DNA of 64,000 nucleotides from Veillonella sp. T11011-6 (GTDB lineage Bacteria; Bacillota; Negativicutes; Veillonellales; Veillonellaceae). Under the pieces are notes generated by a model. It saw nothing but the letters and a program-made list of their open reading frames with translations, searched no databases and had not been told where the DNA came from. Positions within the stretch are counted from its first letter, which is position 1. Every line of letters starts with the position of its first letter. The position numbers were made by a program, and so were the translations under genes. Shown one piece after another: positions 11,612 to 19,613 of this stretch. The stretch spans positions 124,001-188,000 of the forward strand of contig NZ_PPCW01000001.1 in the NCBI RefSeq assembly GCF_002959755.1, in the 5' to 3' direction.

Positions 11612-11641
11612 TTTACACTACTGAACTATATCGATTATAAT
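11612..11641 (+). promoter_or_regulatory. Sigma-70 type promoter of the first terC-like gene
   Basis: TTTACA (11612-11617) and TATAAT (11636-11641) are spaced by 18 bases and sit about 34 bases before the TTG start. The leader is then under 30 bases, leaving no room for a riboswitch. Confidence 0.6.
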
Positions 11642-11675
11642 ATATATACTATAGTTATATTCTAAGGAGGATACA

Positions 11676-12335
11676 TTGGACATCTTATCTATTCAAGGTT
11701 TATTGGCGATGCTTCAGATCATCATTATCGATATCTTACTCGCTGGCGACAATGCCATTGTAATTGGTATGGCGGCTCGTAATTTACCGGCTCATTTGCA
11801 AAAGAAAGCCATCTTCTGGGGCACCGCGGGGGCCATTATTTTACGCCTTGTTATGGCATTCCTATTTGTAGAGGCACTGAACAATATTCCTGCCCTTCGT
11901 TTAGTAGGTGGTATCCTTCTTTTATGGATCGGTTATAAACTCGTTGCCGATGATGAAAGCGAGCATAATATCGAAGCTAAGGATAACTTGCGTGCGGCTA
12001 TTACAACAATTGTCATTGCAGATGGTATCATGGGCATCGATAATGTTATCGGTGTAGTTGGTGCTGCAGGCGGACATATGACAATGGTAGCCATTGGTAT
12101 GTTGATTACTGTACCAATTATTATTTATGGTAGTACTTTGTTTGTGAAAGTTATCGAACGTTTCCCAATTATCCTATACGCTGGCGGTGGTATCCTTGGA
12201 TGGGTAGGTGCTGGCATGGCAGTAGAGGATACATTGATTGCTCATAGTGTTGAACCATATGCACTGTTTATCAAAATAGCTGCAGTGATCCTCGTAGTAG
12301 GTGCATCTTTGTTAGCCAAAAAACTTAAGAAATAA
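11676..12335 (+). CDS. TerC/YjbE family integral membrane protein (putative metal transport), copy 1
   Basis: The 219-residue protein has about seven membrane segments and the two inverted acidic motifs of the TerC family: DILLAGDNAIVIGMA near residue 19 and DGIMGIDNVIGVVGAAGG near 114. The conserved Asp residues inside membrane helices fit cation transport; relatives in Bacillus (YjbE, YkoY types) are implicated in manganese export. The start is TTG, supported by AAGGAGG five bases upstream. A strong terminator separates it from a second TerC gene 145 bases downstream, so the two are expressed independently. The substrate is inference. Confidence 0.9.
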   Translation: MDILSIQGLLAMLQIIIIDILLAGDNAIVIGMAARNLPAHLQKKAIFWGTAGAIILRLVMAFLFVEALNNIPALRLVGGILLLWIGYKLVADDESEHNIEAKDNLRAAITTIVIADGIMGIDNVIGVVGAAGGHMTMVAIGMLITVPIIIYGSTLFVKVIERFPIILYAGGGILGWVGAGMAVEDTLIAHSVEPYALFIKIAAVILVVGASLLAKKLKK

Positions 12336-12343
12336 CACAATAT

Positions 12344-12379
12344 ATCTCTTCTCCTAATCACAGGAGGAGAGATTTTTTT
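12344..12379 (+). terminator. Rho-independent terminator after the first terC-like gene
   Basis: The 12-bp stem ATCTCTTCTCCT / AGGAGGAGAGAT has one G-U pair, a 6-base loop and a T7 run. Confidence 0.9.
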
Positions 12380-12424
12380 ATGTAATCTAATAGCTCTCTT
12401 ATAGATGAGAAAATAGAAGATTTA

Positions 12425-12433
12425 TGGTATAGT
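12425..12433 (+). promoter_or_regulatory. Extended -10 promoter of the second terC-like gene
   Basis: TGGTATAGT at 12425-12433 matches TGnTATAAT in eight of nine positions. I see no clear -35 box. The start codon is about 47 bases downstream. Confidence 0.45.
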
Positions 12434-12480
12434 TAAGGGATAGTTATTGAATTAGTAGACTGAATTGAGGTACGTACAGA

Positions 12481-13149
12481 ATGGAATTTTTAGAAGTTGC
12501 CACGTGGGTAACCATTGGTAAGATTATTTTGATTGATATTTTATTAGCTGGTGATAATGCTGTAGTAATTGGTATGGCAGCAGGTAAGCTAGCTCCAGAA
12601 CTACAAAAGAAAGCTGTTATTTGGGGTACAGTAGGGGCCATTGTCATGCGCCTTGTATTTGCTACTCTTTTAGTAGAGGCTCTTACCTTAATTCCTCTTA
12701 TTCATTTAGGTGGTGGTCTAGTACTCGTATGGATTGCCATCCAACTATTAAAAGGTGGCGATGAAGATGCCCATATTGAAGCTAAAAATTCCTTAATGGG
12801 TGCTATTTGGACGATTATTGTAGCCGATGCCATGATGAGTATCGATAATGTAATCGGTGTAGTAGGTGCTGCTAAAGGTCATTTAGAACTTGTTATTGCA
12901 GGTATGTTAATTACTGTTCCAATTATCGTATTCTGCTCCACATTATTTGCTCGTATCATCAATAAATTCCCTGCCATCCTTTGGGCCGGCGGTGCATTAC
13001 TCGGTTGGGTTGCCGGTGAAATGATTGTGGAAGATCCACTTCTTATGCCATATATTCAAGGTGAGGAATTACTCGTGAAATTTGGTACTGTATTCTTCGT
13101 ACTCATTGTGACTGGTATGATTAAAATTTGGAAGAAAAGAGACGCGTAA
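12481..13149 (+). CDS. TerC/YjbE family integral membrane protein, copy 2
   Basis: The 222-residue paralogue of the preceding gene keeps DILLAGDNAVVIGMA (about 20-34) and DAMMSIDNVIGVVGAA (about 117-132), so both copies retain the family's Asp residues. The two proteins differ most in the loop after the third membrane segment and at the C-terminus. The Shine-Dalgarno (TGAGG, 10 bases from the ATG) is weaker than that of copy 1. Its stop overlaps the ATG of the rRNA methylase gene by one base, so these two are probably translated together. Confidence 0.9.
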   Translation: MEFLEVATWVTIGKIILIDILLAGDNAVVIGMAAGKLAPELQKKAVIWGTVGAIVMRLVFATLLVEALTLIPLIHLGGGLVLVWIAIQLLKGGDEDAHIEAKNSLMGAIWTIIVADAMMSIDNVIGVVGAAKGHLELVIAGMLITVPIIVFCSTLFARIINKFPAILWAGGALLGWVAGEMIVEDPLLMPYIQGEELLVKFGTVFFVLIVTGMIKIWKKRDA

Positions 13150-14639
13150 TGAACGGTACAAATCGTACAGCTCGTAAGAAGAAATCTAAACAACAACATA
13201 GAAGTGGTAATCGTGCGAACCAAGGTCAATCAATTACTACTGCATTGTCTAAAAAACAACAGGCTATACTGAATGCACCTGTTAAACTAGGTGATGAAGT
13301 GCTAGTAACCATTCACGGTATTGGTAGTAGCGGTGAAGGGGTAGGTCGCGTAGATGATTTTACAGTCTTTGTTCCCTTTGCTCTACCAGGTGAAACGGTA
13401 AAAGTATCTATCAATATGGTTAAAAAGACATATGCTACAGGTAAACTCCTAGAAATTGTTACTATGGCTCCTAATCGTATCGATCCTAATTGTGACCTTT
13501 ATGGATTCTGTGGAGGCTGCCAACTGCAACACATAACCTATGAAGGGCAGCTTTCACTAAAAACACAAAAGGTAAAGGATGTTATCGAGCGTATCGGTCA
13601 TCAAAATCCAGACCTTGTTAAGCCAGCATTAGGACCTAAAGAGCCATGGGCATATCGCAATAAGATGCAAATGCCTGTAGGTGGTACTAAAGGCGATATT
13701 CAAATGGGCTTCTATGCGATGGGATCTCACGATATCGTGCAAGGTACAAACTGTCCTATACAAGATGAAGGCAATAATATCATTGCTCAAGCATGTTATC
13801 AAATTGCTAAAGAGTTTGATATTGAACCGTATAATGAACATACAGGAAAGGGTATATTGCGCCATGTAATCGGTCGTATTGGCCAATCTGGATGGATGAT
13901 TATCCTTGTAACTGCTACTGACCATTTACCACACCAAGAAAAGTGGATAGAAAAATTAACAGAACGAATCCCTCAAGTAGAAACTATCGTTCATAACGTA
14001 AATGGTAAGCGAACTAATGTTATATTAGGACCTAAAAATAATATCCTCTATGGGGATGGGACGATTACAGATCATATTAAAGATTTACGGTTTACCTTAT
14101 CTCCACACTCCTTCTTCCAAGTGAATCCGGAACAAACTACGGTGCTTTACGATCAAGCATTAGCTTATGCGGACCTAAAAGGGGATGAAACCGTTATTGA
14201 TGCGTACTGTGGTACAGGTACCATCTCATTATTTCTAGCTCATAAAGCTAAACATGTTATCGGCATTGAAATTGTAGAGCCAGCCATTATCAATGCTCGT
14301 GAAAATGCGCGCCGCAATGGCTATGATAATACAGAATTTATCGTCGGTGATGCGGCTGTAGAAATGCCAAAACTCTACAAGGCTGGTGTACGACCAGACG
14401 TCATCGTATTCGATCCAATCCGTGCAGGCTGTAAAGAAGAAGTACTAACCTCTGCAGCAGGCATGGAACCAAAACGCATTGTTTACGTATCCTGTAACCC
14501 TGCAACCATGGCAAGAGACATTGAAATATTGACGCACTATGGCTATGAACTCAAAGAAGTACAACCCGTAGACATGTTCCCTATGACAGCACATGTCGAA
14601 GCGGTAGCTTTGCTTACTAGAAGTGAAGCGACGCAGTGA
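13149..14639 (+). CDS. rlmD: 23S rRNA (uracil-5-)-methyltransferase, RlmD/RumA family
   Basis: This SAM-dependent RNA m5U methyltransferase is expected to modify 23S rRNA. The basic N-terminus (about 40 residues rich in Lys, Arg and Asn) leads into a TRAM RNA-binding domain (about 45-105). A 4Fe-4S motif C-x6-C-x2-C follows in CDLYGFCGGCQ (about 110-120). Next come the SAM site DAYCGTGTISLFLA and the catalytic Cys in VYVSCNPATMARD near the C-terminus. I chose the ATG at 13149, which gives the typical one-base TAATG overlap with the previous stop, over an upstream in-frame TTG at 13128. Family members may methylate U1939 or U747, and I cannot tell which from sequence. Confidence 0.93.
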   Translation: MNGTNRTARKKKSKQQHRSGNRANQGQSITTALSKKQQAILNAPVKLGDEVLVTIHGIGSSGEGVGRVDDFTVFVPFALPGETVKVSINMVKKTYATGKLLEIVTMAPNRIDPNCDLYGFCGGCQLQHITYEGQLSLKTQKVKDVIERIGHQNPDLVKPALGPKEPWAYRNKMQMPVGGTKGDIQMGFYAMGSHDIVQGTNCPIQDEGNNIIAQACYQIAKEFDIEPYNEHTGKGILRHVIGRIGQSGWMIILVTATDHLPHQEKWIEKLTERIPQVETIVHNVNGKRTNVILGPKNNILYGDGTITDHIKDLRFTLSPHSFFQVNPEQTTVLYDQALAYADLKGDETVIDAYCGTGTISLFLAHKAKHVIGIEIVEPAIINARENARRNGYDNTEFIVGDAAVEMPKLYKAGVRPDVIVFDPIRAGCKEEVLTSAAGMEPKRIVYVSCNPATMARDIEILTHYGYELKEVQPVDMFPMTAHVEAVALLTRSEATQ

Positions 14640-14748
14640 GTGATAGCACTGCCCATGTGATTGGAAAAGCCGAATCACTGATCAGATTATAGATGTCTAA
14701 AAATTTTTTTAGCTGATTTTTAAAAGTATATGTTTTGTAGGTGAGACT

Positions 14749-15456
14749 ATGAATTTTAAGAAACAAATTATTTTATTTTCAATTTTAGCTATGTCTGTTA
14801 TGGCTGTATCTGCAGAAGATATTAATACTTATAATCCTCAACTTATTGAGAAACACCAAATAACAAATGCAGATATTGCAGCAGCAACATCTTATGGACA
14901 GTCTTTAGTAGAAAAGAAAAATATTAAAATGATATCTACTGCTAAGAAGAAGTTTATTAAAAGACGTTATGGTGGAATTTTCCCAAGAAATGAATTGCAA
15001 GGTATCGTATATGTTCAAACTCCATTTGCAATTTATGCTAATACGGCATTGGAGGATGCTAGAGGTGTAGCAAGTACTTATTCAACGAGAAATGCTAATA
15101 ATATATTACGGGTTAGATCTTTCCTTTATATGCCGGAAAGTAAGATTTATAATGATACTAATAATGTTGTTATATCTATAGTACAAAATGGAAATACATA
15201 TTATCCAACAGAGACCGTACGTGGCGATGATCAATTTGAAGGTCCTGGTATGTGGGTAACAGTAGGTTATCAATCATTATTTGATTTATCTAATATCGAT
15301 ACTAATAGCTCTTTTGAAGTTCATATTAAGTCTGATGCAGTTAAAGTTGGAGATGCGGTAATTCAGTTTCCAGCATTAAATGAGTCTAATAAGTATGTTT
15401 TAGATGACTCATATTCACTTTATAGAGGTGATGCAGTCTTTATTGATAAGAAATAA
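14749..15456 (+). CDS. Exported protein of unknown function
   Basis: I do not recognise this 235-residue protein. It begins with a clear signal peptide (Lys near the N-terminus, a hydrophobic core, and a likely cut after VSA near residue 22), so it should be exported; in a diderm that means periplasm or outer membrane. The mature part is mixed alpha/beta with many Asn, Tyr and Ser residues and no Cys pair. A short basic patch (KKKFIKRRYGG, about 65-75) stands out. It has its own Shine-Dalgarno (TAGGTGAG) and is followed by a strong terminator, so it is a single-gene unit. Its A+T-rich codons resemble the defence island downstream more than rlmD upstream. Confidence 0.85.
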   Translation: MNFKKQIILFSILAMSVMAVSAEDINTYNPQLIEKHQITNADIAAATSYGQSLVEKKNIKMISTAKKKFIKRRYGGIFPRNELQGIVYVQTPFAIYANTALEDARGVASTYSTRNANNILRVRSFLYMPESKIYNDTNNVVISIVQNGNTYYPTETVRGDDQFEGPGMWVTVGYQSLFDLSNIDTNSSFEVHIKSDAVKVGDAVIQFPALNESNKYVLDDSYSLYRGDAVFIDKK

Positions 15457-15530
15457 TGATTTACTAAGGCTATTTCTTTATTTTTTTATAAATCCAAAAT
15501 TTAAAAGCTTATCTCGAATATAATAAGAAG

Positions 15531-15576
15531 ATTGTAAAAGAATGCAGTGAAAACGTATTCTTTTACAATTTTTTTT
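15531..15576 (+). terminator. Rho-independent terminator before the defence operon
   Basis: The stem ATTGTAAAAGAAT pairs with ATTCTTTTACAAT and is followed by a T8 run. It insulates the defence operon from upstream transcription. Confidence 0.9.
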
Positions 15577-15614
15577 ACATTAAGCCTATTTCTAAAGGTT
15601 TATTTAGTAAATAA

Positions 15615-15643
15615 TTTTCAGAATGTCTGATTTTTTATATAAT
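15615..15643 (+). promoter_or_regulatory. Candidate promoter of the defence operon
   Basis: TTTTCA (15615-15620) and TATAAT (15638-15643) are spaced by 17 bases and lie about 65 bases before the first start codon. It is the best -10 between the terminator and the helicase gene. Confidence 0.45.
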
Positions 15644-15708
15644 AAAGTTATAAATATTAGTACAGTATGTAATGGGGATAATTCGTTTAGAGGTAAGGGG
15701 TTATACTG

Positions 15709-18700
15709 ATGGATGTAAAAGTTTTTGATAATATTAATGACATTGTTCGTGATGATATGATATCTACAATAAGTAATGGGAGTAAGATATCAATTGCTGC
15801 TGCTTGCTTTTCAATCTATGCTTATAAAGAATTGAAGGATCAGCTAGAGCAAATAGATGAGTGTAGATTTATTTTTACAGCACCAACATTTATTAAAGAA
15901 AAAACAGAGAAGCAAAAGAGAGAGTTTTATATTCCTAGATTAAATCGTGAGAATAGCTTATATGGTACAGAGTTTGAACTGAAGCTACGTAATGAAATGA
16001 ACCAGAAGGCTATAGCAAAAGAATGTGCAGAGTGGATTAAACAAAAAGCAACATTTAAGTCTAATATTACGGGAGAGAATATGACTGGATTTGTAAATGT
16101 AACGAATTCCAATTCTGCTACTACTTATATGCCTATTAATGGGTTTACCACAGTTGATATTGGTTGTGAACGTGGTAATAATACTTATAACATGGTTAAT
16201 CGATTTGAATCACCGTTTGCTGATACGTACATCAATTTATTTGAAAGCCTGTGGAATGATAAAAATAAACTTCAAGATGTTACGGATATTGTTATAAACA
16301 ATATGACTTCTGTTTATAATGAAAATTCACCAGAGTCTATTTATTTCTTGATTTTATATCATGTATTTAGTGAGTTTCTCAATGATATCTCCACTGATGA
16401 ATTACCAAATGAAGCTACAGGGTTTAAACAAAGTAAAATCTGGAATATGTTATATGACTTTCAGCGAGATGCAGTACTTGCCATTATAAACAAGTTAGAA
16501 CGATATAATGGATGTATTCTTGCTGATAGTGTTGGTTTAGGGAAAACTTTCACGGCACTAGCAGTTGTAAAATATTATGAGAATCGAAACAAAAGTGTTC
16601 TTGTTCTATGCCCTAAAAAGCTAGCAGAGAATTGGAATACCTATAAAGATAATTATGTAAATAATCCAATTGCCGCAGATCGACTTAATTATGATGTGTT
16701 ATTCCATACAGATTTATCTAGAACTGGTGGATTTTCTAATGGTCTTGATTTAAATCGCTTAAACTGGGGAAACTATGATTTAGTTGTTATAGACGAATCA
16801 CATAACTTCCGTAATGGTGTTGGTACGCATGCTAATACTGTGGAGAATCGTTACGTAAAGCTGATGGATAAGATTATTAAGGCTGGAGTAAAAACAAAAG
16901 TATTAATGCTTTCCGCGACACCGGTTAATAATAGATTTATTGATTTGAAAAACCAATTAGCTATAGCTTATGAAGGCGATACTTCGTTAATTGATAATAA
17001 ATTAGGTACAAACAAGTCAATTGATGAAATATTTAGACAAGCACAACGAGCGTTTAATACTTGGAGTGAGTTAGATGCTGCTGATCGAACAACAGATGCT
17101 TTGTTAAAAACATTAGATTTTGATTTCTTTGAATTATTGGATAGTGTCACTATTGCACGTTCAAGAAAGCATATTGAAAAATATTATGATACTACTGATA
17201 TTGGTAAGTTTCCTATAAGAAAGAAACCTATTTCGTTAAGACCAGTACTCACTAATTTAGAATCTGCTACTAACTATAATCAAATTTATGAAGCGTTAAG
17301 TAAGCTTTCCCTTTGTATCTATACACCATCTAACTATATATTTCCAAGTAAAATTCAAAAATATATTGATCTAACACATAATAAAGGAAATGAGTTAACC
17401 CAAACAGGTCGTGAACAAGGTATTCGCAAGTTAATGAGTGTTAATTTGTTGAAACGTTTAGAAAGCTCTGTTAATTCTTTTCAACTTACATTACAACGTA
17501 TTTATAGTTTAATTAATGATACTATAGATAAGATAAACCGATATGAGCAATATGGTGCAAGTAGTATTGATATGTATGAATCTGCTGATACAGAGTGGGA
17601 TATAGATGATAGTAATACCGAATATTTTACTGTTGGGAATAAGGTTCAAATTGATTTAGCTGATATGGATTATAAAACTTGGCGATCTGAACTTACTTCA
17701 GATATTGAGGTTTTAAATGAATTGATGCGTATGTTGAATGTAATAACACCTGAAAATGATGGTAAGTTACAATCTTTACTCAAGGTAATCTCTAACAAAA
17801 TAGAAAACCCAATTAATAGTAATAATAAAAAGGTTCTGATTTTTTCTGCCTTTTCAGATACTGCTGAGTATTTATATAAACATGTTAGTGCTTATATAAA
17901 AGAAAAATATGGACTTAATACTGCTGTTATAACAGGTTCTATTGATGGTAAAACTACTATTAAGAATTTTAAGGCTACTCTTAATAATGTATTGACATGT
18001 TTTTCTCCTATTTCTAAAGATAAAGCAGTTCTATTGCCAGATAGTAATGATGAAATTGATATATTAATTGCCACAGATTGTATATCTGAAGGTCAAAATC
18101 TACAAGACTGCGACTGTGTTATAAACTATGATATCCATTGGAATCCAGTTCGTATCATTCAACGATTTGGTCGTGTAGACCGCATTGGTAGTAAAAATGA
18201 AAGTATCCAACTTGTTAACTTTTGGCCTGATATGGATTTAGATGAATACATCAACCTTAAATGTCGTGTAGAAACAAGGATGAAAATTTCTATTATGTCT
18301 TCAACAGGAGATGATGATCTTATTAATGCCGAGGAGAAAGGCGATTTAGAGTATAGAAAGCAACAGCTTAAACGTTTACAAGAAGAAGTAGTAGATATAG
18401 AAGATATGTCTACAGGTATTTCGATTATGGATTTAGGTTTAAATGAATTCAGGCTCGATCTTTTAGAGTATATTAAAACTCATGGTGATATGGATACAAA
18501 ACCTAAAGGATTACATGCTGTTGTTCAATCATCTGAAGAACTTCCACAAGGTGTAATATTTGTATTGAAGAATGTTAATAACTCTGTAAATATTGATAAT
18601 CAAAACCGGATTCATCCATTTTATATGGTTTATATTGGTATGGATGGAGAGATAATCTGTGATTATCTAAATCCAAAGCAATTGCTTGATGATATTAGAT

Positions 18701-18945
18701 TATTATGTAGAGGCAAACAAGAACCAATAGTAGAATTGTGTCGAAAGTTTAATGAAGACACGAATGATGGGAAAGATATGCAGGAATTATCAAACCTTCT
18801 TCGTGAAACAATTCATTCTATTATCGATACGAAAGAAGAAAGTGAAGTTGATAGTCTATTTACAGCTGGTGGAACCTCTGCACTTATCTCAGTCGTATCT
18901 GGTTTAGATGATTTTGAGCTTATTTCTTTCTTGGTAGTTAAATAA
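15709..18945 (+). CDS. PLD-like/SNF2 helicase of the defence operon
   Basis: This 1078-residue superfamily 2 helicase opens the operon. Residues 1-200 look like a degenerate phospholipase D-like module without an HxK motif, containing TTVDIGCERGNNTYNMVNRF near 147. The ATPase follows: Walker A ADSVGLGKT (about 272-280), VVIDESHNFRN (359-369) and the SATPVNNR motif. After a long insert comes the helicase C lobe with IATDCISEGQNL (about 786) and QRFGRVDRIG (about 817). Such proteins translocate on or remodel DNA. It is not a normal type III R-M subunit, since Res carries its own motor. AAGGGG precedes the ATG by eight bases, and the DUF4391 gene follows after 11 bases. Its role in defence is inferred from context. 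Confidence 0.92.
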   Translation: MDVKVFDNINDIVRDDMISTISNGSKISIAAACFSIYAYKELKDQLEQIDECRFIFTAPTFIKEKTEKQKREFYIPRLNRENSLYGTEFELKLRNEMNQKAIAKECAEWIKQKATFKSNITGENMTGFVNVTNSNSATTYMPINGFTTVDIGCERGNNTYNMVNRFESPFADTYINLFESLWNDKNKLQDVTDIVINNMTSVYNENSPESIYFLILYHVFSEFLNDISTDELPNEATGFKQSKIWNMLYDFQRDAVLAIINKLERYNGCILADSVGLGKTFTALAVVKYYENRNKSVLVLCPKKLAENWNTYKDNYVNNPIAADRLNYDVLFHTDLSRTGGFSNGLDLNRLNWGNYDLVVIDESHNFRNGVGTHANTVENRYVKLMDKIIKAGVKTKVLMLSATPVNNRFIDLKNQLAIAYEGDTSLIDNKLGTNKSIDEIFRQAQRAFNTWSELDAADRTTDALLKTLDFDFFELLDSVTIARSRKHIEKYYDTTDIGKFPIRKKPISLRPVLTNLESATNYNQIYEALSKLSLCIYTPSNYIFPSKIQKYIDLTHNKGNELTQTGREQGIRKLMSVNLLKRLESSVNSFQLTLQRIYSLINDTIDKINRYEQYGASSIDMYESADTEWDIDDSNTEYFTVGNKVQIDLADMDYKTWRSELTSDIEVLNELMRMLNVITPENDGKLQSLLKVISNKIENPINSNNKKVLIFSAFSDTAEYLYKHVSAYIKEKYGLNTAVITGSIDGKTTIKNFKATLNNVLTCFSPISKDKAVLLPDSNDEIDILIATDCISEGQNLQDCDCVINYDIHWNPVRIIQRFGRVDRIGSKNESIQLVNFWPDMDLDEYINLKCRVETRMKISIMSSTGDDDLINAEEKGDLEYRKQQLKRLQEEVVDIEDMSTGISIMDLGLNEFRLDLLEYIKTHGDMDTKPKGLHAVVQSSEELPQGVIFVLKNVNNSVNIDNQNRIHPFYMVYIGMDGEIICDYLNPKQLLDDIRLLCRGKQEPIVELCRKFNEDTNDGKDMQELSNLLRETIHSIIDTKEESEVDSLFTAGGTSALISVVSGLDDFELISFLVVK

Positions 18946-18956
18946 GAAGGCGATAT

Positions 18957-19613
18957 ATGATGCTAGGTTTACCAAAAGCTACAGAATTTAATCGGCGCAT
19001 TCCTAAAGCTAAGTTCTATGAAAATATAAATATTACGACTTCTTTAAAACGATTGTTTGTAAATCAGGTAAAGAATATTTATTGGAGAAATAAAATTGCG
19101 CCTACAACTACTAATTTGATTGATGGAAAATATGTAACTGAGATAGAGATATTTGAAGTCAATCTTAATTATTCACAAGTGGATATAGAGATATTAAAAT
19201 TTATTGATAGTGTAATTCCGTATCATATTCTTTATATCTTAGAATACAATGGTAAGTATCAGGCATGGATTGGATATAAAGAACCTACGAATATAGAAAA
19301 GAAAATATCTAAAGTGGATAGATACTATCATACAAATTGGCTTGAAGAAACAGAGTTAATAGTAAAACTAGAAGGTCTAAACCTTGATGATGTATATGAA
19401 AACTTAGTACGTCAAATTGCTGGTGATAAGTTACAATCTGATAACTCTACCGAGACTTTAAAACAGTCTGTAGAGCGTGATAAAAAAATAGAAACTTTGC
19501 AAAAGCAAATTAGTATATTACAGAATAAAATACGAAAAGAAAAGCAGCTAAATAAACAAATAGAAATGAATACTGAGTTGAAGAAGTTAAAAATCGTATT
19601 GGAGAAAATATAA
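18957..19613 (+). CDS. DUF4391 family protein
   Basis: The 218-residue protein matches my memory of the DUF4391 family: it starts GLPKATEFNRRIPKAKFYE, then has an aromatic/basic KNIYWRNKIAPTT segment, TEIEIFEV, and a central IPYHILYILEY...YQAWIGYKE core (about 83-105), then YYHTNWL. The last about 60 residues form a Lys/Glu/Gln-rich coiled coil, a possible partner-binding tail. The family has no known biochemical activity that I can cite; I recall it mainly beside helicase and type III methylase genes. It overlaps mod1 by one base (TAATG), which indicates coupling and probably a shared complex. A bridging or regulatory subunit between helicase and Mod is a guess. Confidence 0.85.
   Translation: MMLGLPKATEFNRRIPKAKFYENINITTSLKRLFVNQVKNIYWRNKIAPTTTNLIDGKYVTEIEIFEVNLNYSQVDIEILKFIDSVIPYHILYILEYNGKYQAWIGYKEPTNIEKKISKVDRYYHTNWLEETELIVKLEGLNLDDVYENLVRQIAGDKLQSDNSTETLKQSVERDKKIETLQKQISILQNKIRKEKQLNKQIEMNTELKKLKIVLEKI

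Noticed and set aside
11398-12480. yybP-ykoY manganese riboswitch before the TerC-type genes
   Set aside because: The first gene has a promoter leaving under 30 bases of leader. The second has about 100 bases after a terminator with no recognisable conserved riboswitch core.
12444-12647. Minus-strand frame opposite the second TerC-type gene
   Set aside because: It lies antisense to a well-supported gene and has no ribosome site or recognisable product, as with other antisense frames across the window.
14697-14712. CTAAAAATTTTTTTAG as a terminator of rlmD
   Set aside because: The pairing is only A-T with no G+C core, so a stable terminator stem is unlikely.
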